A stretch of 64,000 nucleotides of DNA from Photobacterium sanguinicancri (GTDB lineage Bacteria > Pseudomonadota > Gammaproteobacteria > Enterobacterales > Vibrionaceae): the NCBI RefSeq assembly GCF_024346675.1, contig NZ_AP024850.1, positions 558,001-622,000 of the forward strand, given 5' to 3'. Positions 39,238 through 48,500 of this stretch are shown in pieces. The translations under genes and the position numbers were made by a program. The notes below the pieces were generated by a model that was given only the letters and a program-made list of their open reading frames with translations, did not search any database and was not told the origin of the DNA. Positions within the stretch are counted from its first letter, which is position 1. Every line of letters begins with the position of its first letter.

Positions 39238-40434
39238 ATGGAAAAATTCAACTGGAAGCCTTTATTGTTGGCGTGCCTAATTGTCAGTATTGGCCAGTTA
39301 AGTTTAGGGTTGGTTTTCCCATCACTGCCTTGGATCGCACGGGATCTTTCGATCACCACAGATCAAACCCAGTTATTAGTCTCGGGTTACTTACTCATGT
39401 TTGGATCGTCCCAACTGATCTATGGGCCACTCTCAGACGTATTTGGCCGTCGGCCTATTTTATTGATTGGATTGTCTATTGCGATCATTGGCTTAGTTGT
39501 TGCTGTTTGTAATAGTGATAACTTTTCAGGCTTGTTAGCTGGACGAATTATGCAGGGATTTGGCGCTGGGAGTGTGGGCGTGTTAGCACGAGCAACCATG
39601 CGCGATAGTTATCAAAATCAAAGCTTTGTTAAGGCCATGACTTGGGTCTCCATTGTGGCGGCTTTTACTCCTATTATTGGTCCCGTTATTGGCGGTATGG
39701 TTAACCATTATTTAGGCTGGCAAAGTGTCTTTATTTTGCTTCTTGCTTACATCAGTTGTATTTGGCTCATTCTTATTTTTTTCTTTAAAGAGACACTGGC
39801 TGCAACTTCTCGGCCTCAATCTGTATCCACTTTAGCGCTTTCGTATTTTTCTTTATTCCGAGAGCGTCACTTTATGAGCTTTGCAGGGATTGGTTGGGTG
39901 AACTTTACCTTGGTCGTTATCTCTATTTCTTTAATGCCTTTTATTATGCAGGTACAAATAGGCATGGACTCCGATGAATACGCGCTCTGGGCGATGATCC
40001 CTGCGATAGGCTTATTGTGTGGTGGGCTATTATGTCAGCGTATACGGCCGCGATTAGGCACCATGAAAGTACTTCAGTTAACGCCATTTATTCATGTTGT
40101 ATCAGGGATTATTTTTATTTTTGCACCGCTTTCTCCTGTCACGGTAAGTGCTGGGCACTTCTTACTTGCGATGGCCAATGGGATGGCATTCCCGTGTGCG
40201 CAATCATTACTACTACTGCCTTATGCAAAAAAAGCGGGCACAGTATCTGCGTTATCTGGCGCATGCCAAATGATTATTGCATCTTTGATCAGTAGTTTTT
40301 TACTGCATATCGGCATTAATCAACTTTGGCATTTAGGCTTGGTGATGTTTGGTGCGGCGATAGTAGGTTTAGCTTTAATTTACAGTGGCAGTCATTTGGA
40401 TAGTGGTAGAGAAGCGGCGGCAGCCCTGAATTAG
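39238..40434 (+). CDS. MFS multidrug efflux transporter, Bcr/CflA-EmrD type
   Basis: A 398-residue major facilitator with about 12 membrane helices. The helix 2-3 loop YGPLSDVFGRRPILLIG is the MFS A-motif, and LAGRIMQGFGAGSVGVLARATMRD and FTPIIGPVIGGMVNHYLGWQSVF are the B/C motifs of drug:H+ antiporters of the DHA1 group. It is closest in pattern to EmrD and Bcr/CflA proteins; Vibrio cholerae has several EmrD homologues. Substrates cannot be predicted. A monocistronic gene with GAGGTG before the ATG. Confidence 0.88.
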   Translation: MEKFNWKPLLLACLIVSIGQLSLGLVFPSLPWIARDLSITTDQTQLLVSGYLLMFGSSQLIYGPLSDVFGRRPILLIGLSIAIIGLVVAVCNSDNFSGLLAGRIMQGFGAGSVGVLARATMRDSYQNQSFVKAMTWVSIVAAFTPIIGPVIGGMVNHYLGWQSVFILLLAYISCIWLILIFFFKETLAATSRPQSVSTLALSYFSLFRERHFMSFAGIGWVNFTLVVISISLMPFIMQVQIGMDSDEYALWAMIPAIGLLCGGLLCQRIRPRLGTMKVLQLTPFIHVVSGIIFIFAPLSPVTVSAGHFLLAMANGMAFPCAQSLLLLPYAKKAGTVSALSGACQMIIASLISSFLLHIGINQLWHLGLVMFGAAIVGLALIYSGSHLDSGREAAAALN

Positions 40435-40596
40435 GGGGGGAACTTGTTCTATCAGATTGGGCGATTTAGACCATACTTACTTTTATAGCCTTTTACCATT
40501 AGAGGAGACTCCTCGTGCGCTAAAGGGTGATTCACATGATACAGATTCATATTATAACAATGATGTGGCAAAGCCTCAGTGGCAGAGGATGCAAGT

Positions 40597-40923
40597 ATGA
40601 TGAAAGTGATAGTCGCAGCAATGGTGGTAGGGTTGGTAGGTTGTACGTCTCCGTATGAGAGCGGTCTGACTGAAGAGAAAAATTGGCAGGGACTGGGTGC
40701 TTACCATGGTGAGCAAGGTTACCGTGAACTAAATGAGCAGCGGTTGGGTGATTTAGGTGCGCTGAGTGAAACAGAATACGAAGAGTATCGAGCGGGTTAC
40801 TTAAAAGGACGTTTTGATTATTGTTCTGGCCGCCAATCCGTATCGACGGTGGTTAATGCGGACTACCTAAATGAATGTACCTCAGATTCAAGCAGTTATG
40901 GTTTAACTGGACGAGGTTATTAG
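40597..40923 (+). CDS. DUF2799-like lipoprotein, second copy
   Basis: A 108-residue lipoprotein with lipobox GLVGC (Cys16). EEKNWQGLGAYHGEQGYRE followed by YRAGYLKGRFDYCSG parallels DENWSQLGFNKGRRG and YLKGYQKGLESYC of the protein at 16954, so both belong to one small family (DUF2799, function unknown). AGAGGA lies before the tandem ATGATG; either Met may start. A terminator follows at 40964. Confidence 0.72.
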   Translation: MMKVIVAAMVVGLVGCTSPYESGLTEEKNWQGLGAYHGEQGYRELNEQRLGDLGALSETEYEEYRAGYLKGRFDYCSGRQSVSTVVNADYLNECTSDSSSYGLTGRGY

Positions 40924-40963
40924 TAACGGGTGACTGTTTGATCCATTTGCTTGTTATCAATTC

Positions 40964-40988
40964 AAAAGGCTGCCCATTGGCAGCCTTT
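40964..40988. terminator. Terminator between the DUF2799 gene and dapD
   Basis: AAAGGCTGCC / GGCAGCCTTTG hairpin between two converging genes. Confidence 0.75.
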
Positions 40989-41016
40989 GTTATATCACTA
41001 ATCGTTAATTGTCGGA

Positions 41017-42048
41017 TTAGTTGTTGCTGTGAAGCTCGCTGTTTAGCTCTACCGCACTCTTATTAGTCAAACATTCAATTTGACCTGTTACTGAGTTACG
41101 ACGGAACAGAAGGTCAGGTTTGCCTGCAAGGTCGCGCGCTTTAACGACTTCCACTTCTTGGCCTGATGAGTCAAGCATACGCACTTTAGAACCCGCTGTT
41201 ACGTACAAGCCAGATTCAATCGTACAGCGATCGCCCAGTGGGAAACCAAGACCTGCATTGGCACCTAGTAGGCTGTTTTCGCCAATTGAGACGACAACTT
41301 TACCACCGCCAGATAGTGTACCCATGATAGATGCACCACCACCGATATCTGAACCATTACCAACCATAACACCTGCAGAAATACGACCTTCTACCATGCT
41401 CACGCCAGTTGTACCTGCGTTGAAGTTGATGAAGCCTTCGTGCATTACGGTTGTGCCTTCACCAACGTGAGCACCTAGGCGAACACGTGATGTATCAGCG
41501 ATACGCACACCAGCAGGAACAATGTAATCAACCATTTTAGGGAATTTATCTACACAATCGACAGTTAACGCTTCACCGTTTAGGCGTGCTTCAATTTGAC
41601 GATCGGTTAGCTCTGGTAAATCGATAGGGCCTTGGTTGGTCCATGCGATGTTGTGCAGTAGACCAAAGACGCCATCGAGTACGACACCGTGTGGTTGAAC
41701 TAAACGATGAGAAATAAGTTGTAGCTTAAGGAAGGCTTCAGAAACAGAGGTTGGTGCTGCATCTGTCGCTAGAATAACAACCACAAGCGGTTGTGAAGAG
41801 TTTGCCGCTTTAGCTGCAAATTGTGCATGCTTGTCGTCGTTAGCTGCTACGAAGGCCGCTTGTAAATCAGCGCACTGAGCTGGAGTTATTTCAATTGCTT
41901 GGTTGCCTTCTTTGTAATTAACCACAGCGGCAACTGCATTAACTAAAGCATCTGTTGGGTTTAATACAGGGCTTGGAAAAAATGCTTCGATGATTTTACC
42001 GTCACGGTTTTTCGTTGCAGTACCTAAGGCAAGAGAAAAGCTAGCCAT
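41017..42048 (-). CDS. dapD: Tetrahydrodipicolinate N-succinyltransferase
   Basis: A 343-residue DapD of the longer type found in Vibrio and Pseudomonas. It succinylates tetrahydrodipicolinate in lysine and meso-diaminopimelate synthesis. After an N-terminal alpha/beta domain the protein shows the left-handed beta-helix hexapeptides (IADTSRVRLGAHVGEGTTVMHEGFINFNAG, GRISAGVMVGNGSDIGGGASIMGTLSGGG, IGENSLLGANAGLGFPLGD). It is a single gene. Confidence 0.95.
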   Translation of the reverse strand: MASFSLALGTATKNRDGKIIEAFFPSPVLNPTDALVNAVAAVVNYKEGNQAIEITPAQCADLQAAFVAANDDKHAQFAAKAANSSQPLVVVILATDAAPTSVSEAFLKLQLISHRLVQPHGVVLDGVFGLLHNIAWTNQGPIDLPELTDRQIEARLNGEALTVDCVDKFPKMVDYIVPAGVRIADTSRVRLGAHVGEGTTVMHEGFINFNAGTTGVSMVEGRISAGVMVGNGSDIGGGASIMGTLSGGGKVVVSIGENSLLGANAGLGFPLGDRCTIESGLYVTAGSKVRMLDSSGQEVEVVKARDLAGKPDLLFRRNSVTGQIECLTNKSAVELNSELHSNN

Positions 42049-42225
42049 ATTGAATTGTTCTCCATTTCGTAAGTGCTATAGCACTTAATTCGTCTATATA
42101 TCGTTACCTTCATCATAAAGAGAGTTGTCAGAATATAGAAGAGGGGAAAGGGTAATCAGTGAAAAATGACGTAGATCTGATAAAAATGGGTTAAGAGGGC
42201 TAAATGTGGTGGAATTATCGCCATA

Positions 42226-42250
42226 AAAAAACCTCCAGAAGGAGGTTTTT
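42226..42250 (-). terminator. Terminator after yebG
   Basis: AAAAACCTCC - AGAA - GGAGGTTTTT; on the minus strand it ends with a T7 run. Confidence 0.88.
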
Positions 42251-42274
42251 AGGATATGTACAAAAAGTAAAAAA

Positions 42275-42577
42275 TTAAGCGGCATCTTCCTGAGGAATAT
42301 CTTCTATTGCTTCAGGCTTTGCTACTTTCTTTTTTGGTGCAGGTTTTGCTTTTTTTGCACCCAGTGCTACAAGTACTTCTTCGCGTTTTTGTGCGAGGAA
42401 CATTGATAGCTCTTCTTGCTTAGCTTCATCTTCGAATAGTTCACTTTCACTAAGTAAAGCAAACATATCGTCAGCCATATCCAACATTTTGTCGTATGCG
42501 TCGGCTTCGGACTTAGAGGTGAAAGTCATCTTTTCTTCTCCGTTGCGCTCAACCACATATTTGACGATAACAGCCAT
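42275..42577 (-). CDS. yebG: SOS-regulated YebG-family protein
   Basis: A 100-residue protein matching E. coli YebG in its N-terminal half (MAVIVKYVVERNGEEKMTFTSKSEADAYDKMLDMAD), with a Lys/Ala/Pro-rich basic tail (KKAKPAPKKKVAKP) and acidic end. YebG is a DNA-damage-induced protein under LexA; its mechanism is not known. The ATG at 42577 overlaps GTGACCATGG; GGAGAGG is the ribosome-binding site. The LexA box at 42600 is 23 bases upstream. Confidence 0.92.
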   Translation of the reverse strand: MAVIVKYVVERNGEEKMTFTSKSEADAYDKMLDMADDMFALLSESELFEDEAKQEELSMFLAQKREEVLVALGAKKAKPAPKKKVAKPEAIEDIPQEDAA

Positions 42578-42599
42578 GGTCACCCTCTCCGAATTGATT

Positions 42600-42619
42600 T
42601 ACTGGCTGTTTATACAGTA
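42600..42619. promoter_or_regulatory. LexA box shared by yebG and the Tag-like gene
   Basis: TACTGGCTGTTTATACAGTA: read on the minus strand it is TACTGT-N8-CCAGTA, matching the LexA consensus TACTGTATATATATACAGTA in both outer arms with a single change in the ACAG half. It lies between two divergent genes separated by only 54 bases. Confidence 0.85.
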
Positions 42620-42631
42620 GCATTAAGGGCT

Positions 42632-43345
42632 ATGTCCAGTGATAAGCAGTGTTATGTGATGATGCGAGAAAAATTTGATCGAATTTATGCAAGAGCAGCA
42701 GAACGGAAAGGTGGTGATGCAGCCCTTGAGAGCCTGTTATCTGTCGCACTGTCTTCAGAGCAGCTTCAGCAGATCCCAGATGATCGCTGGCTCGCCGCAT
42801 TTAGCCAAAAAGTGTTTCAATCTGGCATGAGTTGGAAGGTGGTACGGGCGAAGTGGCCCAATTTTGAAGAGGTGTTCTTCGGTTTTGATATCGAAAAAAT
42901 GCTCTTGATGCCAACGGAAATGTGGGAACGAAAAGCAACCGACCCTGCGATTATTCGCCACTTAGGCAAGGTCATGACCATTCCTGAAAATGCCCGTATG
43001 ATCCATCAAGCGGCCTGTGAATATGGCTCGTTTTCCAACATGGTCGCACAGTGGCCTTCCGAAGATATTATTGGATTATGGCAGTACCTAAAGAAAAACG
43101 GTAAGCGATTAGGGGGTAATACGGGCCCCTATACACTGCGAATTATGGGCAAAGACACCTTTATTTTGAGTGGGGATGTTGAGGCTTATTTACGTAATAT
43201 TGGGGTGATTGACGGTGGCCGTGATACCAAAAAATCCCAGCAAGCGACATTAGCGGCTTTTAATGATTGGCAGCAAGAATCTGGCCGACCTTTGTGTCAG
43301 ATCAGCCAAATAATCGCGTTCAGTTGCGGTGATAACCGTATCTAG
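42632..43345 (+). CDS. DNA-3-methyladenine glycosylase I-like protein
   Basis: A protein of up to 237 residues of the Tag/adenine-glycosylase superfamily. VFQSGMSWKVVRAKWPNFEEVFFGFDIEKML corresponds to the core segment of E. coli Tag (FQAGLSW...), and GGNTGPYTLRIMGKDTFILSGDVEAYL to the helix-hairpin-helix region. The Cys/His zinc ligands that staple the ends of Tag are not apparent, and the start is shorter, so it is a divergent member. It would excise alkylated bases. The first ATG is only 12 bases from the LexA box; the internal ATGs at 42659/42662 are alternative starts. Confidence 0.75.
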   Translation: MSSDKQCYVMMREKFDRIYARAAERKGGDAALESLLSVALSSEQLQQIPDDRWLAAFSQKVFQSGMSWKVVRAKWPNFEEVFFGFDIEKMLLMPTEMWERKATDPAIIRHLGKVMTIPENARMIHQAACEYGSFSNMVAQWPSEDIIGLWQYLKKNGKRLGGNTGPYTLRIMGKDTFILSGDVEAYLRNIGVIDGGRDTKKSQQATLAAFNDWQQESGRPLCQISQIIAFSCGDNRI

Positions 43346-43366
43346 GGGCATTGCAAGGTTCTAGCT

Positions 43367-44263
43367 CTATTGAGAGAAATGCCATTGTTGCGCGAAGGAT
43401 AAGAACATTTCCATTAATGGGCTTTGGTATTTTTCTTTATGGTATAGCAGCCAATACTGACGCTGCATATCGAGCGGCAGTGGCAGAATCACTAAGCGGT
43501 GATCATTAACGGCATGTTGGACAGCAAATTTAGACAAACACGTCACGCCGAGCCCCGCAGCGCAGCAGTTGATAATAGCTTCAGTGGTGTTGAGCTCAAA
43601 CGCTTGGTGCCAATATTCCAGGCGCGGCGCAATGCGGTTTAGAAAGAACTCGCGGGTGCCTGAACCTGCTTCTCGTAAAATCCATTCTGAATGCTCTAAA
43701 TCGCTTACTTGTAGATTTTTTATCTGGGTCAGAGGGTGATTTGGGTGGCAAACCACTACCATTTCATCGGCTAACCAAGGCTCGATCATCAAATCGGCTT
43801 GTTGGACCTTGCCTTCCACCAATCCCACATCCAACTCAAACTCACTGAGCATGTGGCAGATCTGGCTGGTATTAGAGATAAACAAAGATTGATCATCATG
43901 TTTTGCATGTTGGCGAAAATCGCGTAGTAAAAAAGGGGTGAGTTGGTTACCCACAGTATCGCTTGATCCAATCCGTAGTTGCCCTGTTGCTGGGCCTGTT
44001 TGATTAAATAATTGTTCGATAGTTTGGCTTCGAGCAAGTAACTCATCGGCTAAAGGCAGTAAACGCTTCCCCTGTTCGTTAATGATTAAGCGATTGTTGT
44101 TACGATCAAATAACTTATGATCAAGCTGCTTTTCTAGCTCTGCCAGCGCCATACTTACCGCTGGTTTTGAAAGGAATAGCTTTTCAGCTGCAGCGGTAAT
44201 GGTGCCTTCTTGGGCAACAGTGACAAAAGCATTGAGCTGCTTTAATGCAATAGGATGGGCCAT
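43367..44263 (-). CDS. LysR-family transcriptional regulator
   Basis: A 298-residue LysR regulator: winged helix-turn-helix (LKQLNAFVTVAQEGTITAAAEKLFLSKPAVSMALAELEKQL, residues 8-48) and a two-lobed effector domain. I use the ATG at 44263; the frame is open upstream to TTG/GTG codons. It is divergent from the TDT transporter gene at 44430, so by LysR custom it probably regulates that gene from the shared 166-bp intergenic region. The pattern is nearest the YeiE/CysB-like group; the effector is unknown. Confidence 0.9.
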   Translation of the reverse strand: MAHPIALKQLNAFVTVAQEGTITAAAEKLFLSKPAVSMALAELEKQLDHKLFDRNNNRLIINEQGKRLLPLADELLARSQTIEQLFNQTGPATGQLRIGSSDTVGNQLTPFLLRDFRQHAKHDDQSLFISNTSQICHMLSEFELDVGLVEGKVQQADLMIEPWLADEMVVVCHPNHPLTQIKNLQVSDLEHSEWILREAGSGTREFFLNRIAPRLEYWHQAFELNTTEAIINCCAAGLGVTCLSKFAVQHAVNDHRLVILPLPLDMQRQYWLLYHKEKYQSPLMEMFLSFAQQWHFSQ

Positions 44264-44429
44264 ATTCTCATACACCAAAAGTTGCTAATATAATGCAAGT
44301 TATATTGTTAAGCATGACTTAACCTTAGGTTAAATATATTCAGTTATTATAAAACAATAGAGTTCGATACACTCCATTTTGTGTTCAGAGTGTGTTCTCA
44401 GCCCATGAATTGGCTGGTGGAGAAATGTC

Positions 44430-45413
44430 ATGATTAAAGCGACAAAACGTAAAGTAGCAGGGGCGCCAACCCCAATGGCAGGATTAGCATTAGGTATTGC
44501 TAGCCTTGGTTGGTGTTGGGAAAACGTGGCAGATTTAGGTGGTTTGGGCCAACAAATTGGCGCGGGTATTGCGGCTGTATTGCTATTGATTCTTACGGTT
44601 AAATTTATCTTCCACCCTAAAATGCTATGGACTGATCTTTCTCACCCTGTCGTTGGAAGCGTTGTACCGACCTATGCGATGGCAACCATGGTGGTATCGA
44701 AGGCGCTCGGTCAGTTTTACCCTGTATTCAGCCAAGGCTTATGGCTCTTTGCCGTGGCATTACATGTGGCGTTTCTAGCACTCTTTATTTATCACCGTGC
44801 GGTCGATTTTGAATTACACCACATGGTGCCAAGTTGGTTTGTTCCACCTGTGGGTATCATAGTTGCGGATGTCGCGTTTCCTGGCGGCGAGCTATTACCC
44901 TTAGCGCAAGGTTTGTTGGTGTTTGGTATGGTTGCCTATGCCGTTATGTTGCCACTGATGATTTACCGTTTAATTTTCAGTCATGAGATTCATGACAATG
45001 CGAAACCGACGATTGCGATTATGGCGGCGCCTGCAAGCCTATCACTGGCGGGTTACCTAACGGTGACTGCTGTTCCTTCACCTGTGGTGATTGGCTTACT
45101 GATTGGGATCGCCGTGCTGATGACTTTTGTGATTTATGTGGCTTTTTATCGCTTACTGCGTTTGCCATTCAGTGCGGGTTACGCGGCTTTTACTTTCCCT
45201 ATCGTGATCAGTGCAACGGCATTATTTAAATCAGCGGCTTGGATGACAACGTTTGGTTTTAGCAGTGAGTACGTACAGCAGGTATTTCTCTTGGGCCAAA
45301 TTGAGTTAGTAATTGCGACTGTTATCGTGAGTTATGTTGCGGTGCGTTACCTTGCTCATTACCGTCCTATCAGCCGTTTATTTCACCCTCAACTTCAGTC
45401 TCAACAAGTTTGA
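44430..45413 (+). CDS. TDT-family transporter (TehA/SLAC1-like)
   Basis: A 327-residue membrane protein with ten hydrophobic helices, of the tellurite-resistance/dicarboxylate transporter (TDT) family. PTPMAGLALGIASLGWCWEN at the N terminus, HPVVGSVVPTYAMATMVVS and VPSWFVPPVGIIVADVAFPG are typical; E. coli TehA has a similar length (330). Family members include anion channels and exporters, so the substrate (sulfite, C4-dicarboxylate or another anion) is open. It is paired with the divergent LysR gene. Confidence 0.85.
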   Translation: MIKATKRKVAGAPTPMAGLALGIASLGWCWENVADLGGLGQQIGAGIAAVLLLILTVKFIFHPKMLWTDLSHPVVGSVVPTYAMATMVVSKALGQFYPVFSQGLWLFAVALHVAFLALFIYHRAVDFELHHMVPSWFVPPVGIIVADVAFPGGELLPLAQGLLVFGMVAYAVMLPLMIYRLIFSHEIHDNAKPTIAIMAAPASLSLAGYLTVTAVPSPVVIGLLIGIAVLMTFVIYVAFYRLLRLPFSAGYAAFTFPIVISATALFKSAAWMTTFGFSSEYVQQVFLLGQIELVIATVIVSYVAVRYLAHYRPISRLFHPQLQSQQV

Positions 45414-45450
45414 GTCTTAGGCTGTGAACATCATTAGCCATCTATATTGA

Positions 45451-45488
45451 GCAAACGCTAGACAGGTAACAATCTGTTTGGCGTTTGC
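45451..45488 (+). terminator. Hairpin after the TDT transporter gene
   Basis: GCAAACGC (45451-45458) pairs with GCGTTTGC (45481-45488), with an inner ACAG/CTGT extension. There is no T run, so termination strength is uncertain. Confidence 0.5.
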
Positions 45489-45585
45489 AGTAAATAATGT
45501 GGCTTATTCAATACCTTTCTATTTGCTGCATTCCCTCTATTGGTAGACAATTCCTATAACTTTCTCTTTTGTGTGAGATATCTGC

Positions 45586-48500
45586 GTGTTTACTGTCTAT
45601 CACTCCAATCAGCTCGACGTGCTGAAATCCCTTCTGGTTGAACTCATTCGCTTGCAGCCACTGGATAACCCGTTTGAACAAGAGCAAATCTTGGTACAAA
45701 GCCCAGGGATGTCACAGTGGTTAAAATTAGAATTAGCCAAGTCCTTCGGCATTGCTGCCAACATTGAATTCCCGCTGCCTGCTACTTTCATTTGGACTAT
45801 GTTCACCAAAGTGTTGAGTGATGTGCCTGCGCGTAGTGCATTCAACAAAGAGTCGATGACATGGAAATTGATGGAGGTGCTACCACAGCAGTTAGATCTT
45901 GATGAGTTTGAACCTCTTAAGCGCTATTTAGAGGGCGATGAAGACGGTTTGAAAATTTACCAATTGGCAGAGAAAATTGCAGATATCTTCGACCAATACT
46001 TGGTATACCGTCCTGAATGGGTACAGCAGTGGGAAGCGGGCGAAACCGTTAAAGAGCTGGGCGACGATCACCCGTGGCAGCCTATCTTATGGCAAGCACT
46101 ATATGATCAGACATTAGCTTTGGGGCAGTCGCCGTATCATCGTGCCAACCTTTATGATCATTTTATCGAGACCCTCACGAACTACGCCGCCAGTGCTGCT
46201 GAAGGTGAATTACCTGAAGGCTTGCCAAAGCGTTTGTTTGTATTTGGTATCTCATCGTTGCCGCCGCGTTATATGGATGCGTTAGCTGCACTCGGTGAGC
46301 ACATTGATGTCCATTTGATGTTCACTAACCCTTGTCGTTATTACTGGGGCGAAGTGCGTGACCGTAAATACCTTGCGCGGTTAGCCGCGAAGAATCGTCT
46401 ACAAGTTAAATGGCTAGATGATCACAGCGAACAGGGTGATATGGCAGAGCAGCTCAAAGGCAGCATTGAAGATAATGTGCTTGATGAGTTTCATACCGAT
46501 GCTGTCGGCAATAGCTTGTTGGCCTCTATGGGTAAACTTGGCCGCGATAATTTATTCTTAATGTCCGAAATGCAGGCCAATGAAATTGAAGCCTTCGCGG
46601 ACATTGAGCGTGATTCACTGCTGCATTCGATCCAAGCCGATATTCTGAATTTAGAAGATCGCCAAAACGACGATATTTTAGATTCAAGTCACCACAAACT
46701 GGCGGTGATGTTAGATGATCAATCACTTTCTATTCATGCTTGCCACAGCCCTATGCGTGAAGTGGAAGTTCTGCATGACAAGCTATTGGCGATGTTCGAT
46801 GCTGATAGCAGCCTAAAACCACGCGATGTCATCGTGATGGTGTCAGATATCAATGCTTATAGTCCTGCGATTCAAGCGGTATTTGGCAATGCTCCGGGTA
46901 ATCGTTATATTCCATTTTCGATCTCTGACCGTACTGCCGAGCAAGAAAACCCGATTCTGTTGGCTTTCTTACGCTTACTGACATTGCCTGAAAGTCGTTG
47001 CCAAGCCTCTGAATTACTCGAACTGTTAGAAGTTCCTGCTGTTATGGCCAGGTTTGGCTTTGATAGTGATAGTTTCGAGAAAGTAAAACGCTGGATCGAA
47101 GAAGTTGGTGTACGTTGGGGGCTTGATAGCCAAACCGCTGGCCAATTCGATTTGCCTGCACAGCAACAAAACACCTGGTTGTTTGGCATCCAGCGGATGT
47201 TATTGGGCTATGCGATGCCGTACGAGGCTGGCTTGTTTGATGGTATCTCTGCTTATGAAGAAGTGCAGGGTCTCGATGCTGAAATTGCTGGCCAGTTAGC
47301 CAGTTTTATCGACAAGTTAATTGATTATCGCCACTGTTTGGCTCAATCACAATCAGTGACTGATTGGACCCAGATTTTGAATCAGTTGCTGGATGACTGC
47401 TTTGCGGTCGATATTGACGGCGAACTGGTACTTAAATCAATTCGGGAGTCTTTACATCGTCTGCAAGAACAACTGGATGATGCGCATTACAATGCGCCTA
47501 TTTCCCCACGCGTCTTGACCGAATACCTAACAGGTAAATTATCTGGTGAGCGTGTGAGTCAGCGCTTTTTGGCTGGCCAAGTGAACTTCTGTACCTTGAT
47601 GCCAATGCGCTCCATTCCATTCAAAGTGGTGAGCTTGTTAGGAATGAACGACGGTGCTTATCCTCGTAGTATGCCTGCGGAAGGGTTTGATTTGATGGAT
47701 GGTCGCACTAGAGCTGGTGATCGCTCTCGTCGTGATGATGACCGTTATCTATTTTTAGAAGCTATTCAATCTGCGCAGCAAACGCTGTATATCAGCTATG
47801 TTGGCCGTTCTATCCAAGATAATACCGAGAAAGTCCCGTCAGTGCTGGTGAGTGAGCTGGTGGAATATTGCCAGCAAGGCTATTGTCTTGCGGGCGATGA
47901 GGCATTACCCGTCGATCAATCAGCGGACAACATCAAGCAACACTTGAATCATTTTCACCCTTTGGTGCCGTTTAGCCCGAGTGCTTTTGAAGGTGACAAG
48001 GCCAGTTATGCGGTTGAATGGTTACCTGCCGCAGAGCGTAAAGGTCAGGCTGGTCAAGCCTTTCAATTGTCGGCGCTTGAATCTGAACCTTTTGCTGACG
48101 ATAAAGTGCTAGAACTTGATTTATCAGAGCTACAACGTTTTTGGCGTTTACCTGTGCGTTACTTCTTTAATCGTCGTTTAAAAGTCTTTTTTGAGCCACC
48201 AATGGGGATCATCGAAGATGACGAACCTTTCACGCTTAACGGTTTAGACGGTTATTTAATGCGTGAGCAGTTGTTACAACAATTACTGGATGCCAAGTTA
48301 GTAAACCAAGATGAAAGCGCTGTCTTTGATGAATTTTCGGCACAACAAAAAGCGGCAGGTCGTTTACCTGTTGCAGCGTTTGGGGATTTAGATTTAGAGA
48401 TCACCCGCAATGATGTGTTGGCACTCACCGAGCAGATTTTCCCGTTAATTCATGCTCCTTTGGATGATCAGGAAGTTGATTTAATCTTTAGTTATCAAGG

